Below, piece after piece: positions 23,583 to 42,181 of a DNA stretch of 64,000 nucleotides. Numbering within the stretch: position 1 is the stretch's first letter; each line of letters starts with the position of its first letter. A model generated the notes under the pieces. The model was given only the letters and a program-made list of their open reading frames with translations. It did no database searches and was not told the origin of the DNA. The stretch is from the NCBI RefSeq assembly GCF_036884655.1, contig NC_088357.1, positions 44,541,501-44,605,500 on the forward strand. Direction: 5' to 3'. The position numbers and the translations under genes are program-made. The DNA comes from Musa acuminata AAA Group. Taxonomy: Eukaryota > Streptophyta > Magnoliopsida > Zingiberales > Musaceae.

Positions 23583-23854
23583 GGCTAATTATATATTATT
23601 CTTAATAATTAATTATATTTAGTGTCTCTATATTTTTATATATTTTTTTTAAATTATATTAAATTTTTATATTTATGAAAGTAAAATATTGAGTTTCAGA
23701 TTAAAAAGATAGATTAATTATCAAGAGGAATTTATTGGAGTAACGAGATTAAATATTTAAATTTGATAAATATAGAGATCTTAATTTAATTTTTAAAAAT
23801 ATAAGAATCGAAATATTAAGGATAATTAATTATATGAGATAGTATGTAATTAAC
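23583..23854. mobile_element. AT-rich long-inverted-repeat element (MITE-like), copy 3
   Basis: Left end GGCTAATTATATATTATTC, right end ATAGTATGTAATTAAC, with arms that are imperfect reverse complements (left ATATTTTTATATATT, right AAAAATATAAGAATCG). It sits just upstream of PsbQ. The truncated counterpart in the right duplicate is at 34023-34215. Confidence 0.7.
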
Positions 23855-24272
23855 TCTTGGAAGGTTTGCATGTAAATTTTACAGATATATTTTATTTCCT
23901 TTTAATTAATTAATTATAATTAGTTAATGTTACAGCAACTCATCTATCTAGTGGAACTGCAATTAAGTGCATACATGATCAAATTGATAGGATCAATTGA
24001 TCTCCTCCTCTATTGAATCCTCTTATATTCTTGCCATAAGTAGGCTTATTTCCAGACTTTTCCTTTCCTTCCATAAAATTCTTATCGATAGATTAATTAA
24101 TATATCAATTTTATCAAGTTAAATAATTGATTATAATATTTATTTAAGTTAAATGTTAATAGACTCATCTAATCTTCAAAAGTCAATTCAAGTTATCTTG
24201 TGATATATATGAACATGAAAAAGACTTTTTATTTATTTTATCTTCATTTTATGAAATTTTATTATGTGATCA
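23855..24272. other. Spacer between two palindromic elements
   Basis: AT-rich and noncoding. Its counterpart at about 34216-34696 is clearly recognisable, for example the shared words TGCCATAAGTAGGCTTATTTCC and TCAAATTGATAGGATCAATTGA. Confidence 0.5.
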
Positions 24273-24873
24273 AGCTAATTATAGATTATCTATTGTAATT
24301 AGTTATCCTTAGCATCTCAATTCTTATATTATGAAAAATTATATTAAGATTATTATATTTATAAAAGTAAATTATTTAATCATATTTCATCTCATGTTGT
24401 CATTCTATCGAAGAAAATATCGCACGTATGCTCGTGCAGAGAATAATACTAAAATAAGGTTAAAAAGATAATTTCATAGTGCTATCTTATCATCCAAAAG
24501 AAAAAAAAAATCAAGAGTGAGAAGAGATTTGTTGGAAAACGAAGTGAGGTAGAGTTATTCAATTTTTTCACATTTTCTCTTCGTGTTTTCAAAGATTTTG
24601 TTGGAAAGTAAAGTATTTGATAAAAAGAATCTCTCTCTTGTGATCTTGCTTCCTCTACATTCATCGACTTCTACAGAATTGTTAGTTTTTCGATCATTGC
24701 TTTCACAGAAATTACAGAAGGAGAATTAACATCCATGAGAATAGTACTATAAAATTATTTTTTTTTAACTCTGTTTTAATATTATTTTTTGTATGTAATA
24801 GTGCATGCGGAATTTTTGAAAATATAAAAATCGAAACACTATGGCTAGCTAACTACATGGGCTAATTACATGA
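24273..24873. mobile_element. AT-rich long-inverted-repeat element (MITE-like), copy 4
   Basis: Left end AGCTAATTATAGATTATC, right end CATGGGCTAATTACATG. The arms extend about 200 bases. The arm contains ATTCTATCGAAGAAAATATCGCACG, and the other arm ends with GAATTAACATCCATGAGAATAG and TAATAGTGCATGCGG-like complements. The centre has GAGAAGAGATTTGTTGGAAAACGAAGTGAGG and its inverted partner. The counterpart is at 34697-35294. Confidence 0.7.
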
Positions 24874-25169
24874 CATACTTTTCCTTCATAAATAATAAAT
24901 AAAGCTGGGTGTTAAAAATACAAGAGTGCAGAAGAACAGAAAAGGAAGTGAACAGAGACCTATACACGTTCACAAGACTAGTGTCCGATCAAGCTCGTTT
25001 TAGAAGCCTTTTCCAATTCAAGATTTTGATCTTGAACATTTTATTTCATGAATCATTTTTTTCCCAAAGTTATGTCAGGACATAATCATCCAAGACTGCA
25101 GCACATGAACCTGAAATTTAAGCCTTAAGTCTTACAGAAACAAAACTTAAAACACACATCTTCTTATTT
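24874..25169. other. 3' flank of CRK gene 1
   Basis: Probable 3' UTR and terminator region of the minus-strand CRK gene. It is conserved with 35295-35584 in the right duplicate. No separate gene. Confidence 0.5.
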
Positions 25170-28349
<3,180 letters not shown>

Positions 28350-28424
28350 ATCTGCGTTCCTTCGTTGCGGATGGTGATCGGGGAGGAAGACGATCAGAGC
28401 AAGCTTTAAGCACAATGTATTCGA

Positions 28425-28524
28425 TGTTTGACCTGGTCAGTCAACCTATCGATTGCCAAAAGCACATGGAGCCCGCGTAGGAGACACGTCGCCATAACTT
28501 TTTTCCAAGGCGACCATAAGTCAA
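28425..28524 (-). promoter_or_regulatory. W-box cluster upstream of CRK gene 1
   Basis: TTGACC at 28428-28433, the complement of TTGACT at 28439-28444, and another AGTCAA at 28519-28524. They lie about 80-175 bases upstream of the ATG. W-boxes bind WRKY factors, and many CRK genes respond to pathogens or salicylate. The same three sites are kept in the right duplicate. Confidence 0.45.
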
Positions 28525-28732
28525 CGGTGACTCGTCCTGTTTTGTAGAAGTGGGGACGACAATTTAATAACGCCAAAAATAATAGTAATCCTAATATGGA
28601 AAGTTATATTTTTTATCTTATTATTTGATTAGGATTTAATAGTCTGGTGGTGGTGCATTTGGCTTACTTGGCTTACTTTTGAATGTTTGAAGTCTTATGA
28701 TAAGTTCACACCTAAAATAGAAGGCTAATTAT

Positions 28733-29407
28733 ATTATTCATGTCGTTAATTACTTTTATTATTTTAATTTTTATACTTTAAAAAGTTATACTAACATCTT
28801 ATAATTAAGAAAGTGAAACATCTAGGTTCATTTATCGTAACGTCGTTGATTTAATCAACGAAAATATAAAAATAAAAAGAAAAAAATTAACACTTCAATT
28901 GATGGTAGCAGACAATGTCGGTGCTAGTTTAAAACGACACCGCTAAGGGCCACAGATGGTTGTCGTAGATGAGGATAGCGGTGACAAGAGATGATAGTCA
29001 CTTTGCATCTTCATCAGCATCGATGTAGTTGTCGAATGACCCTTTCACCGCTTTATATCTATATTAGTATCAACACAATTGTCGAGTGATAAAAGGGTCA
29101 CTTGACATCGCCGACACAAATGCAAAGCACCGCCTCTCGATAATTATATCGGCATCGACGCAAATGTAGAGTAGCCATTTCACCGTCCGTCACCACTGAC
29201 ATTGCCCGCCACCATTAATTGAAATGTTAAAATTATATTTTTACCTTTTGTTTCGTATTTATAGGAAAACTGATAACATTAGGGTAAATGGATCAAGATG
29301 TTCAATTTTTATAATTATAAAGATGTAAATATAATTTTTAAAATATAAGAATCGAAATATTAAATGTAACTAACTACACGAGGTAATTTGTAATATGTAA
29401 TTAACCC
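28733..29407. mobile_element. AT-rich long-inverted-repeat element (MITE-like), copy 5
   Basis: Left end GGCTAATTATATTATTC, right end GTAATATGTAATTAACC. The arms are about 190 bases and pair over most of their length (left CATCTAGGTTCATTTATCG, right the complement of GATCAAGATGTTCAA). The GC-richer centre (28910-29215) has repeated AATTGTCGA and TCGACGCAAATGTAGA-type words. The shorter counterpart is at 39479-39989. Confidence 0.7.
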
Positions 29408-29967
29408 TAAAATAGATGATGATATATTTAACTTGCACATGATTAATAGTCTAATCGTGATACATCTAACTTACATAATGGTGATGCACATGACTTACCC
29501 AAGTTAAGGGTTTGAAATTTTATGGTACAAATTTATACCTAAAATAATAACTTGATGATGATATATTTGATTTGCTGTTAGCACTGCATAGTTCATGAAT
29601 ACACGTATATCCACCCAAAAGACAAGCAAATAATCTCAATTCAACTTGGCTAAGAACGTTTACAAGTCTCACACACAAGGTATTAATTTTAGGCACCAAT
29701 ACACCCGCCGCCCATGGTGGTGCCACCTTCAGCGTTCCGGAGAGCTTTTGAAAGTTCTCATGGACTCAACTCATATCAGAATCTACCCCTGATAGATTTC
29801 TGAAACCAGAAAGATATGGACATGAATTAGATGAACACTATTCTTCTCATGGAAAAAAGTACTTGGTCAAAGACTTCCCTTGACAACCACCACCTACAGG
29901 ATTATAAATAGAGGAACTACATTAGCAGCGGATAAGCATCAATTGGTTGCAATATAGGAGAGAAACC
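29408..29967. other. Upstream flank of the broken F-box-like gene
   Basis: Matches 39990-40596 in the right duplicate and so represents the ancestral promoter region. No gene seen. Confidence 0.5.
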
Positions 29968-30290
29968 ATGGAGATGTTAACTGGGTAGCCTCAGTCCATC
30001 GTCCGGTCTTTCCATTCTATTATTCAGCTCTCTGCCACTGCTTTAGACTTCGGGCCAGAATTCGCGAGCAACAAAACCCCAGAAGAATTTGTGGCAGTCA
30101 TCAACAGAATCCTACAGCTCAAGACGCTTCGTTGTACTTTTGCTCGCTTGGCTTATTTCTTCCCGACATCAATAATTGGATAGCATTTTCGATCGCCAAG
30201 GGAGTAGAAGCACTTGAGATGGACTTTTGCATGGGCTTTTGATCTGGCACCTAATCAAAATCAGCAATGGAGCTCGGTTTTTCACCTGAT
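29968..30290 (+). pseudogene. F-box/FBD-type gene fragment, left duplicate
   Basis: Collinear with the start of the gene at 40597. It has the same opening ATGGAGATG, but codon 7 is TAG (29986-29988). Several small insertions and deletions break the frame (for example a loss around 30120-30135). Sequence stops matching near 30290, where copia sequence begins. Noncoding remnant. Confidence 0.85.
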
Positions 30291-31400
30291 TTGCTTAGGT
30301 TCACTTATGGATTAAAATAAATTTTTTAAAATTATAACATAATATTTAATGAGATAATCAGATCTTATAATTTTATTAAGAATAAAGATAAGCATTGTGT
30401 GTATAGGAAGATAATTGAGAGTATTGTCACCTTCTTAGTATTATATATTGATAATATCATAATAATTGAAAATGATATATGAATGCTCTCTACAATAAAG
30501 ACTTAGTTATCTAGAAACTTTTTCATAAAGGAGTTAAGGGAAGCATCATACATATTTAGGATTTAGATCTATAGAGATAGATCAAGTACATAGACATCAT
30601 TATCAAAAGATTTTGTATGAAAAATTCTAAGACATGTCTCGTAGCAATGAGATATGGGATATTACTTTCTAGGAGTATATCCCAAAAAATTCTTGAAGAA
30701 AACATAGACATGAATAGTATACCCTATGCCTCAGTTGGGTCTATCATGTATGTTATGCTATATATCAGACTTGATATAGTGCATGCTCTGAGTATCATGA
30801 GCAAATATTAGGCAAATCTAGGCTTGGAGTATTAGAAAGTAATAAAGTGTATCCTTCAATATTTGAAAATGACTAAAGATATTTTACTAGTATATGAAGG
30901 AAGTAGCCTCAAGGTCGAGGGCTACACAGACTCGAGCTTATGATGTCGATGATAACAAGTCTAATTTAGGGTATGTATTCACTTTAAATAGAGGAGTAGT
31001 ATGCTAGAAGAATTCAAAGCAAGATATTATTATTGATTCAACTATAGAGGTGGAGTACATTACTACAGTAGAGATAGTAAAGAAGGGAGTTTGGATGAAA
31101 AAGTTCATTACAGATATAGGAGTCGTGATGGGCAGTGAGGAGCCGATTCCTTTGTATTGCGATAACTATGGGATGATTGCTCAAATGAGAGAACTTGGGT
31201 CTCATCATAAGTGTTCTAAGGAGGTTCCAACTTATTACAAAAATCGTGGCCCGAGGAGATGTAGTAGTAGAAAGAGTTTCATCCGAAGATAATATCGTAG
31301 ATTCACTAACAAAACCATTGTCTCATATTGACTTTAAGCATCACAAGCATCTGATGGAGATTAAACACATAGGTGATTGACTTTAGGTTAAGTGAGAGAT
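30291..31400 (+). mobile_element. Ty1/copia polyprotein fragment: end of reverse transcriptase plus RNase H
   Basis: Pieces in shifting frames read like copia RT (FTYGLK, then a degenerate YxDN-type box near 30440-30455, LYIDNIIII). RNase H pieces follow: SIPYASVGSIMYVMLYIRLD, then GVWMKKFITDIGVV and PIPLYCDNYGMIAQM. Many stops and frameshifts. The 5' part of the element is missing, and the fragment runs directly into an LTR at 31401. Confidence 0.85.
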
Positions 31401-33019
31401 TGCTAGTCATAGGTGCCTTACAAGCCAATTACGTGAGTGATGACACATGTGATATAGCATGCACTCTTTTTTGCTTATTGTTATTATGATATTTTCTCAC
31501 TTTATATTGCTTGATGTATAAATATATTATGATGTCCATGGATCTGTACAATGGGAATCAGATTGTGATAAGATCATAATGAGAATGATTCTCCTTTAAA
31601 AATAGACCTTAAATAATCATGATCATAGGTTATTCGAGAAGGACATCGAGATAATCGGACATACTAGTATACTGTATATCCGTCCATATAATGGAGGCGG
31701 TTGGTCTCATAACTGCTCGTGTGGGGACATTAGGGCTATGTGTAGGTGCTCATTTGAGAATGATTTCATTGATTGTTCCGCTTACGGAATGCTGGATGGT
31801 CGATAATATCTCATTATAAGATAATAATTCTATCATCTTAGTGGTGTACTTGGTCCTTAGACTTGAGACATTAAGGATGTTTTGTATGAGTACTCTATTA
31901 TTTGATACCGTACTTATAGGTTTGGAAGTTTCAAATCTAGTATAGTCGATCATCGGGAGTGGTAACCAACCTTACGAGGGCTATTGAGTGTCGATAGAGG
32001 ATCATCCACTCTTAATATCATGAGAAAAATATTTTATATGTTCTTGCTTAAACAAATCCTTGGCTAAGGTCATTCAGACTAAGAGAGAAAAGGTTTTTCG
32101 GGAGAATTCAATTAGAGTAAGACTCGAGAAGAAATCATGTGGACCTAACAACACTATACCCGGTGTATGGTCTCTAGGATATTAGACGGATAAGGGACTA
32201 TAGGTACACGATAACTAAGGATAAATATGTCCAAAGGATAGTATTCCCTTGTATTGTTTGAGGACTATAGCGTAGTGGCCTAGTACGTCCGTAGTTAATG
32301 AGTCGAGTGAATTATTATGGAGCTAATAATTCATTGAGTCAGAAGGAGTTTTGATAGGTATGACTCATGGCCAATTTGATACTGAGCTTAGAGGGTCACA
32401 CACATATGATAGGTATTATGACGAGTAAAGGTTCAGATATGAGATATCCGTCGGAGCTCCTATCTTATTGGATATCCATTAAACCCATGAATTATTGGAT
32501 CCTATAGATGAGATCCAATAAGAACTAAAAAGAGATTATTTGGTAGATACCCACTAATATAAGAGGTTTGAGTAATTGGATAGAGATTCAATACCTAATA
32601 GGGCATGATTTATTAGGGATAAGTTGACAAGGGACCTTTATAAATAGGAGGGAACTAAAGGGTCATAGGCTAGCTTCTTGGCTGCCACCTCCTATTCTCC
32701 TCTCCCCTTCTCTTTCTCAGCCAGCAAGGGCATGTTGAGATTTGGGTAGCGATTTGAGGAGCATCTTTGCAACCCTTGCCGTGTAGATCACTGCTAGAGA
32801 GGATGATGCTTGACCTCATTCATCCTCTCCCATAGATCTATAGAAATTCAGAGATATACGATCTCCCTAGATAATATAACTATCTTATATGTGGTTTTTA
32901 GTTTTGTTGGTTTTTATGCACTAATCTTCGTACGACGAGGAACACCTTTTGGAAAACATATGATTTTTGTTTCATATTCTTCCGCCGTGCATGTGTTGTT
33001 GCCCCTAGATTTCCCTACA
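31401..33019 (+). mobile_element. 3' LTR of the copia fragment, about 1.6 kb
   Basis: Begins TGCTAGTCATAGGTGCC directly after the RNase H region and ends TTTCCCTACA, so it has TG...CA ends. A TATAAATA promoter box lies at 32639-32646. It aligns over its whole length with 53245-54883 (shared words include CGTGAGTGATGAC, TGTACAATGGGAATCAGAT and ATAAATAGGAGGGA). Confidence 0.85.
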
Positions 33020-33330
33020 TGTGCTTCATGCATGAGTAGAATATTAGATTGACGCATAAGTATGTAGCTCCAACATTATCATAATATATTGGAGGAGCAA
33101 GAGTGGAATTGATGTTAAGTTCCTTGAGTAGATTTGTGACCCAATTGAGTTCTGCAACAGTGGTGACAAAGATGCCTGATATAGAAGTGTAAGACTAGTT
33201 TCAACTATATATCGATGTTTATGTTCAGTAGTAATGACAAACATATGTAGGCTACAGATCTCCATCGAAATACTTTGATTAGAGGAAGGAGTAATAGTTA
33301 GTGATAGAAGCAAGGGCTATGATCATTTAG
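33020..33330 (-). mobile_element. Copia RNase H fragment, opposite strand
   Basis: On the minus strand one frame reads TTVAELNWVTNLLKELNI and then IYYDNVGATYLCVNLIFYSC. This is a recognisable Ty1/copia RNase H segment (CDNxGATYLxANPxFHxRxKH). It is cut at the LTR end at 33020. It belongs to a different copia lineage from 30291-31400 and lies in the opposite direction. Confidence 0.75.
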
Positions 33331-33560
33331 GAGGAGAATCAACTGCTCGTTATCACTAAGGATATATCATTGGACAATGAGGAAGGAAGGATAATTCTTG
33401 CTCTAAGGCAATAGATGCTTTGTTACCATGATAAATTGAAATGTAATGACGAAACCCAATTGAATTAATTGAATACAATATCTATTTATATATGTTAGAT
33501 GAGAGGATTTTCCTCAATCGATTAGCGAGATTTCCTCATATAGTTGCTTATCTGCTATCA
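33331..33560. other. Short spacer left of the PsbQ pseudogene
   Basis: Probably more decayed copia sequence on the minus strand. No recognisable motif. Confidence 0.35.
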
Positions 33561-33846
33561 CTTACGAAGGTCACTTGATGGACTTGGCATTGATGAGAAC
33601 GACGTTGACAAAGGTTTCACTAGCGAGCCTTATGGCCACGATACCAAGCACAACGCGATGACTGCTATGGGCAGTGAAGGAATCACCCTCGGTCGCAGCC
33701 TGCTGCTAGGCTCAAACAGCAAGCTCAGGCAAGGCGATGGTCACTTGGTTGTCATGGGGAACGACGAGCCTACTTGAGCCACTGAGCTAAAGAATCCCTT
33801 CGAGCAATGCTTGGGATAAGTCGCATAAGCCTACCATGGAAGCCAT
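33561..33846 (-). pseudogene. PsbQ exon 1 pseudogene
   Basis: Matches PsbQ exon 1 from the ATG (33846) to the exon 1/intron 1 junction. Codon 20 is TAG (33787-33789) where the intact gene has CAG. Exons 2 and 3 are absent. Many CG-to-TG/CA changes suggest decay by methylcytosine deamination. Product not expected. Confidence 0.88.
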
Positions 33847-34022
33847 CGGTTATGTCGTCTCTCTCTATCTCTCTCTCTCTCTCTCTTTGGTTGGAGAGGG
33901 GGCATCGTGTTTACCTTGTCTCATCGTCTAGGATTTGGATGAGTTATTAGCTAGTAGTTGATTGACACATGCACTACGCATCGTACGTATGGTCTATTCT
34001 TTTACTGGATTTGGTGGCGTGA

Positions 34023-34215
34023 ACTAATTATATGTTATCTTGATAATTAGTTATCATTAGTATCTCAATCTTTTTATTTTTATAAATTCTATTAAAAAAA
34101 TTATTTATAAAAATAAAATATTAATATCTCTATACAGAATTAAGAAGATAATTTTATAAGATTAAAAATTAAGAGAAATTTATTGAAATAATAGGATTAA
34201 ATATTTCATAAGATA
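34023..34215. mobile_element. AT-rich long-inverted-repeat element, copy 6 (truncated partner of copy 3)
   Basis: Left arm ACTAATTATATGTTATC, then TTAGTTATCATTAGTATC, at the position equivalent to 23583-23854. The right arm is mostly deleted. Confidence 0.6.
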
Positions 34216-34696
34216 ATTTTATAAGATTAAAAATCAAGAAGGTTTACATACAAATTTTATAGATATGTCTTTTTTCTTTTAATTAATTAATATTATAGCA
34301 ACTCATCTTTCCGATGGAACTGCAATTAAGTGCATGTAGGATCAATTGATATGATTAATTGATGTCCTCCTATATTGAATCCTCTTATATTCTTGCCATA
34401 AGTAGGCTTATTTCCCTATTATGACTTTTCCTTTTCTTCCATAAAATTCTTATCAATGGATTAATTAATGTATCAATTTTATCGTGTTAAATCATTGATT
34501 ATAATGTTTATTTAAGTTAAAAAATAATACACTCATCTATTATTCATAAGTCAATTTAAGTTATCTTGCACTTGAAATATTACATCTATACTAAAAAAAA
34601 TTTGTCCATATATTTGTAATATATATGGACATAAAAGGATTATTTTTATTTATTTTATCTTCATTTTATTAAATTTTATTATGTGATCATATGTCG

Positions 34697-35294
34697 AGCT
34701 AATTATATATTATCTCATATAATTAACTATTATTAACATCTCGGTTCTACATTTTCAAAAATTATATTAAGATCTTTATACTTACGAAAGTGAAACATTT
34801 AATTCTGTTTCTCCTCACGTCATCACTCTATTGACGAAAATATCGTATGTGCTGTCACGTATAGAAAATGATACTAAAATAGGGTCAAAAAGATAATTTT
34901 GTAATACTATTCTTATCGTCTAAAGAAAAATAAAAAAAAAGAGAGAGAGATAGGGGCTTTGTTCGGAAATGAAGTGAGATACTATTATCCAATCATTCCA
35001 CCTTTTCTCTCTGTATCTTCGGAGGTTTTGTTGGAAAGTGAAACACTCCGTAGAAATGATTTTTCTCTCTTGTGATCCAACATTCTCCTAATCTGTCGAC
35101 TTTGCTTTTAACTAAGTTACAAAATGAAGAATTAATATCGATAAAAATAACATTACAAAATTACCTTTTAACCCTATTTTAATATTATTTTTTATACATG
35201 ACAACATGTGTGATATTTCTGTTAATAGAGTCCGCTACACGAGAATAAAAGATATTAAATGTAGCTAACTAAGGGCCTAATATGTAATTAGCGC
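34697..35294. mobile_element. AT-rich long-inverted-repeat element, copy 7 (partner of copy 4)
   Basis: Left end AGCTAATTATATATTATC, right end GGGCCTAATATGTAATTAGC. Arms pair as in copy 4, with central GGAAATGAAGTGAGATAC and its inverted partner. A GAGAGAGAGA tract lies in the centre. Confidence 0.7.
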
Positions 35295-35584
35295 CCATAT
35301 GTAACACTTCGTAAATAAAGCTGGCTCTTGAGGATACAAGACTGCATAAGAACACAGAAGGAAGAGAACAGAAACCTACACACGGTCACCAAACTAGTGT
35401 CCAATCAAGCTCATTTTAGAAGCCTTTTCCAATCCAAGATTTTGATCTTGAACTTTTTCTTTCATGAATCATATTTTCCGAAAGTTATGTCTGGACAAAA
35501 TCATCCAAGACTGCAGCACATGAAACTGAAATTTAAGCCTTAAGTCTTACAGAAACAAAACTTAAAACACACATCTTCTTATTA
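35295..35584. other. 3' flank of CRK gene 2
   Basis: Probable 3' UTR, conserved with the left copy (for example TTCCAATCCAAGATTTTGATC). Confidence 0.5.
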
Positions 35585-39014
<3,430 letters not shown>

Positions 39015-39092
39015 ATCTGCGTTCCTTCGTTGCGGATGGTGATCGGGGAGGAAGACGATCAGAGCAAGCTTTAAGCACAAGGTATTCGATGT

Positions 39093-39189
39093 TTGACCTG
39101 GTCAGTCAACCTATCTATTACCAAAAGCACATGGAGCCCGCGTAGGAGACACGTCGCCATAACTTTTTCCCAAGGAGACCGTAAGTCAA
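39093..39189 (-). promoter_or_regulatory. W-box cluster upstream of CRK gene 2
   Basis: TTGACC at 39093-39098, AGTCAA at 39104-39109 and AGTCAA at 39184-39189, in the same arrangement as upstream of CRK gene 1. These are candidate WRKY sites. Confidence 0.45.
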
Positions 39190-39478
39190 CGGTGGCTCGT
39201 CCTGTTTTGTAGAAGTAGGGACGACAATTTAATAACGCCAAAATAATAGTACAGTATATCCTGATATGGAAAGTTAAATTTTTATCTTATTATTTGATTC
39301 ACTTATTTTATATTAGAAGTCGGGATGACAATTTAATAACGCCAGAAATAGTAGCACAAATATTGAAAGTTCAATTTTTTTTAAAGTGCTATTTGATTCG
39401 GATTCAGTAGTCTGATGGTGACGCATCTGACAATTTTAAATGTTTGAAGTGTTATGATAAGTTTACACTTAAAATAGA

Positions 39479-39989
39479 AGATTAATTATAGATTAGTCAG
39501 TATAATTAGTTACTTTTAATATCTCAATTATTATATTTAAAAAATTATATTAACATCCTATAATTATGAAAGTTTAATATTTAGATCCATTTATCCCAAT
39601 ATCATAGTATGTGACTATTGTGAATGAAAAAAATGATGACGAAAAATGAGGACCAATATGTATTTATATTGGCACTGATATTGATGCAGAACGATGCCTA
39701 TCGACAATTATATTGGCATCGACACAAAATGTAGAACGATTGTCGCTACTCTTTTTAACTATGACCCATGATCCTCATCGATATAGTATATCACCACCAA
39801 TTAAAATATTAAAATTATTTTTATATTTTTTATTTTTATATTTTCAATGATAAAATTAACGATATTAGAATAAATAAATCTAGATATTTTATTTTCATAA
39901 TAATAGGAATGTCAATATAATTGTTTAAAATATAAGAAACAAAATATTAAAGATAACTAACTATGAAAGATAATCTATAATTAAACTTA
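39479..39989. mobile_element. AT-rich long-inverted-repeat element, copy 8 (partner of copy 5)
   Basis: Left end GATTAATTATAGATTAG, right end AATCTATAATTAAAC. The centre is about 165 bases shorter than in copy 5; the AATTATATTGGCATCGACAC words are retained. Confidence 0.65.
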
Positions 39990-40596
39990 AAAATAGATAA
40001 TAATATATTTGACTTGCATATGAATAATAGTCTAATCATGGCATATCTGATTTATATAATTGTGGTGCATCTGATTTACCCTAAGTTAAGGGTTTGAAAT
40101 TTTATGACATAAATTTACACCAAAAACAATAATTTGATGATGATATATTCATATTACTTGTAGCACTACAAAGTTCACGAATCCATGTATATCCACCCAA
40201 AAGACAAGCAACAAGTAATCTCAATCCAACTTGTCGAAGAACTCTTACAAGTCTCACACACAAGGTATTAATTTTAGGCACATAATTTTTGACGTCTCAC
40301 ACACCCGCCACCCATGGTGATGGCCACCTTCAGCGTTCCACAGAGCTTTTGAAAGTTCTCATGGACTCATGTCAGAATCTTCCTCTGAAAGATTTCTGAA
40401 ACCAGCAATATCTTGTGCAGGAAGAAATGGACATGAATTAGATGAATGCCTGGTCCATCACAGACACTATTCTTCTCATGGAAAAAAGTACTTGGTCAAA
40501 GATTTCCCTTGACAACCACCACCTACAGGATTATAATTAGAGGAACTACATTAGCAGCAGATAAGCATCAATTGGTTGTAATATAGGAGAGAAACC
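39990..40596. other. Upstream region of the F-box/FBD-like gene
   Basis: AT-rich, then a more complex 250 bases likely to hold the promoter and leader. It corresponds to 29408-29967. No gene seen. Confidence 0.5.
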
Positions 40597-42181
40597 ATGG
40601 AGATGGTAGCTGGGTTGCCTGAGTCCATCGTCCAGTCTTTCCATTCTATTATTCAGCTCTCTGCCACTGCTTTAGACTTCGGGTCAGAATTTGCGAGCAA
40701 CAAAACCCCAGAAGAATTTGTGGCAGTCGTCAACAGAATCCTACAGCTTCACGGAGGTAACAAGCTCGAGAGGCTTCGCCTGTACTTTTGCCCGCTCGAC
40801 TTATTTCTTCCCGACATCAATAATTGGATAGCATTTTCGATCGCGAAGGGAGTCGAAGCACTTGAGATGGACTTTTCCATGGGCTTTGATCTGGCACCTA
40901 ATCAATTCAGCAATGGAGCTCGGTTTTTCAGATTACCTGATCATTTGTACCCATGCAATTCACTCACACATCTGAGTTTGAGCCACTGTGAAGTCCAACC
41001 ACCTTTGGGATTTACCGGCTTCAGTGGCCTTCAATTTCTGTCTCTTGCCGATGTGGACATCACGAATGATGTGCTACAATTCATACTAGCCAACTGCCCA
41101 AACTTAGAGAGTTTGATCCTCAGGGAATGGCTGTCTCTTGAATCGATCGAACTGGTTGCTGAGAACCCCAGGCTTAGGAGGTTAGCTTTCGTAGAATGCT
41201 GGAATACATATCAAATAGAGATTTCTGCTACTCATCTCCAGTCCTTCATCTTCTATGGTGAATATGCCTTTGGAAGCGAATTCAACTTATCTGAAAGTTC
41301 AAATGTCATTGTCCCATCACTGGAGGATGCCTTCATCAGCTCCATAGGCATGGAACACACAGAACCCTATCATGACTATACAATGCTGATGTCTGATATT
41401 GCACAAGTCAAGATCCTAACAGTGTGCTCGGCAACTCTAATGGTAATACTATCTCGTGCTACTTACTAAGAGAAAACAATTATTCACCCTGGCTTGATGA
41501 TTCTTAATCGACCATATTCAACAGCGTTTCACCATCTACGAAGAAACCGATGCTGCACTTTTGCCACTCGTGTTGCCGAATCTGCAAGAACTGCAGTTGC
41601 TAATGGACTCAATGAACAGTGAGTACCTCAAATACATCTATGGCTACCTCAGGCTCTGCCACACCCCACTCCTTGAGAAACTTTTTATTCAAGTAGGTCT
41701 TATCTCAATGTCTTAATCTTCATTTCACAGATCCTTTTTATCTAATGTAACTAAAATCTGTCTTCCCTTTCAGCTTCCATCAATTCCTGAAGATCTGACC
41801 TATATGTATGATCCATCAGAAGAAGTTCAAGAACCATCTGGAGTGGTTTTTGGCCATCTGAGGCAGATTAAGCTGTGTAAGTTCAAAGGATGTAAGTGCG
41901 AAATGAGTTTGGTGAAATTTCTTCTCCAGAGGGCTGTTGTTTTAGAGATCATGGTGCTAGTCACTCCTCCAGGACACAACAAAGTAGAAAGGATTGGTGA
42001 AGGACAAGACAGTGGAGTAGAAGAGGTAGTGCCTGGATATAACATTGATTTGCTGAGTCTACGACAGCAACTCTCAATGTTACCAAAGGCATCTCCGAGA
42101 GCCAATATAGTACTGTATAAGTTTGAGGAAGATGATCAGGCTTTGACTCCAACACATAAAGACTATTACTGTGAGTTTTAG
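40597..42181 (+). CDS. F-box/FBD-LRR-type protein lacking a recognisable F-box
   Basis: Exons 40597-41442, 41525-41692 and 41774-42181 give 473 residues. The body fits plant F-box/LRR/FBD proteins: LDFGSEFASNKTPEEFVAVV, ILQLHGGNKLERLRLYFCP, INNWIAFSIAKGVEALEMDF, leucine-rich repeats (SLTHLSLSHCEVQPP; LQFLSLADVDITND; LESLILREW) and a C-terminal FBD-like region (HLRQIKLCKFKGC to LEIMVLV). The F-box, normally about 45 residues with LPDxLL and RWRxLW, is reduced to a short opening, MEMVAGLPESIVQSFHSII. Without it the protein should not bind SKP1, so it may be a truncated paralogue or rely on an unannotated upstream exon. The broken duplicate at 29968 has the same opening, so the truncation predates the duplication. 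Confidence 0.82.
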
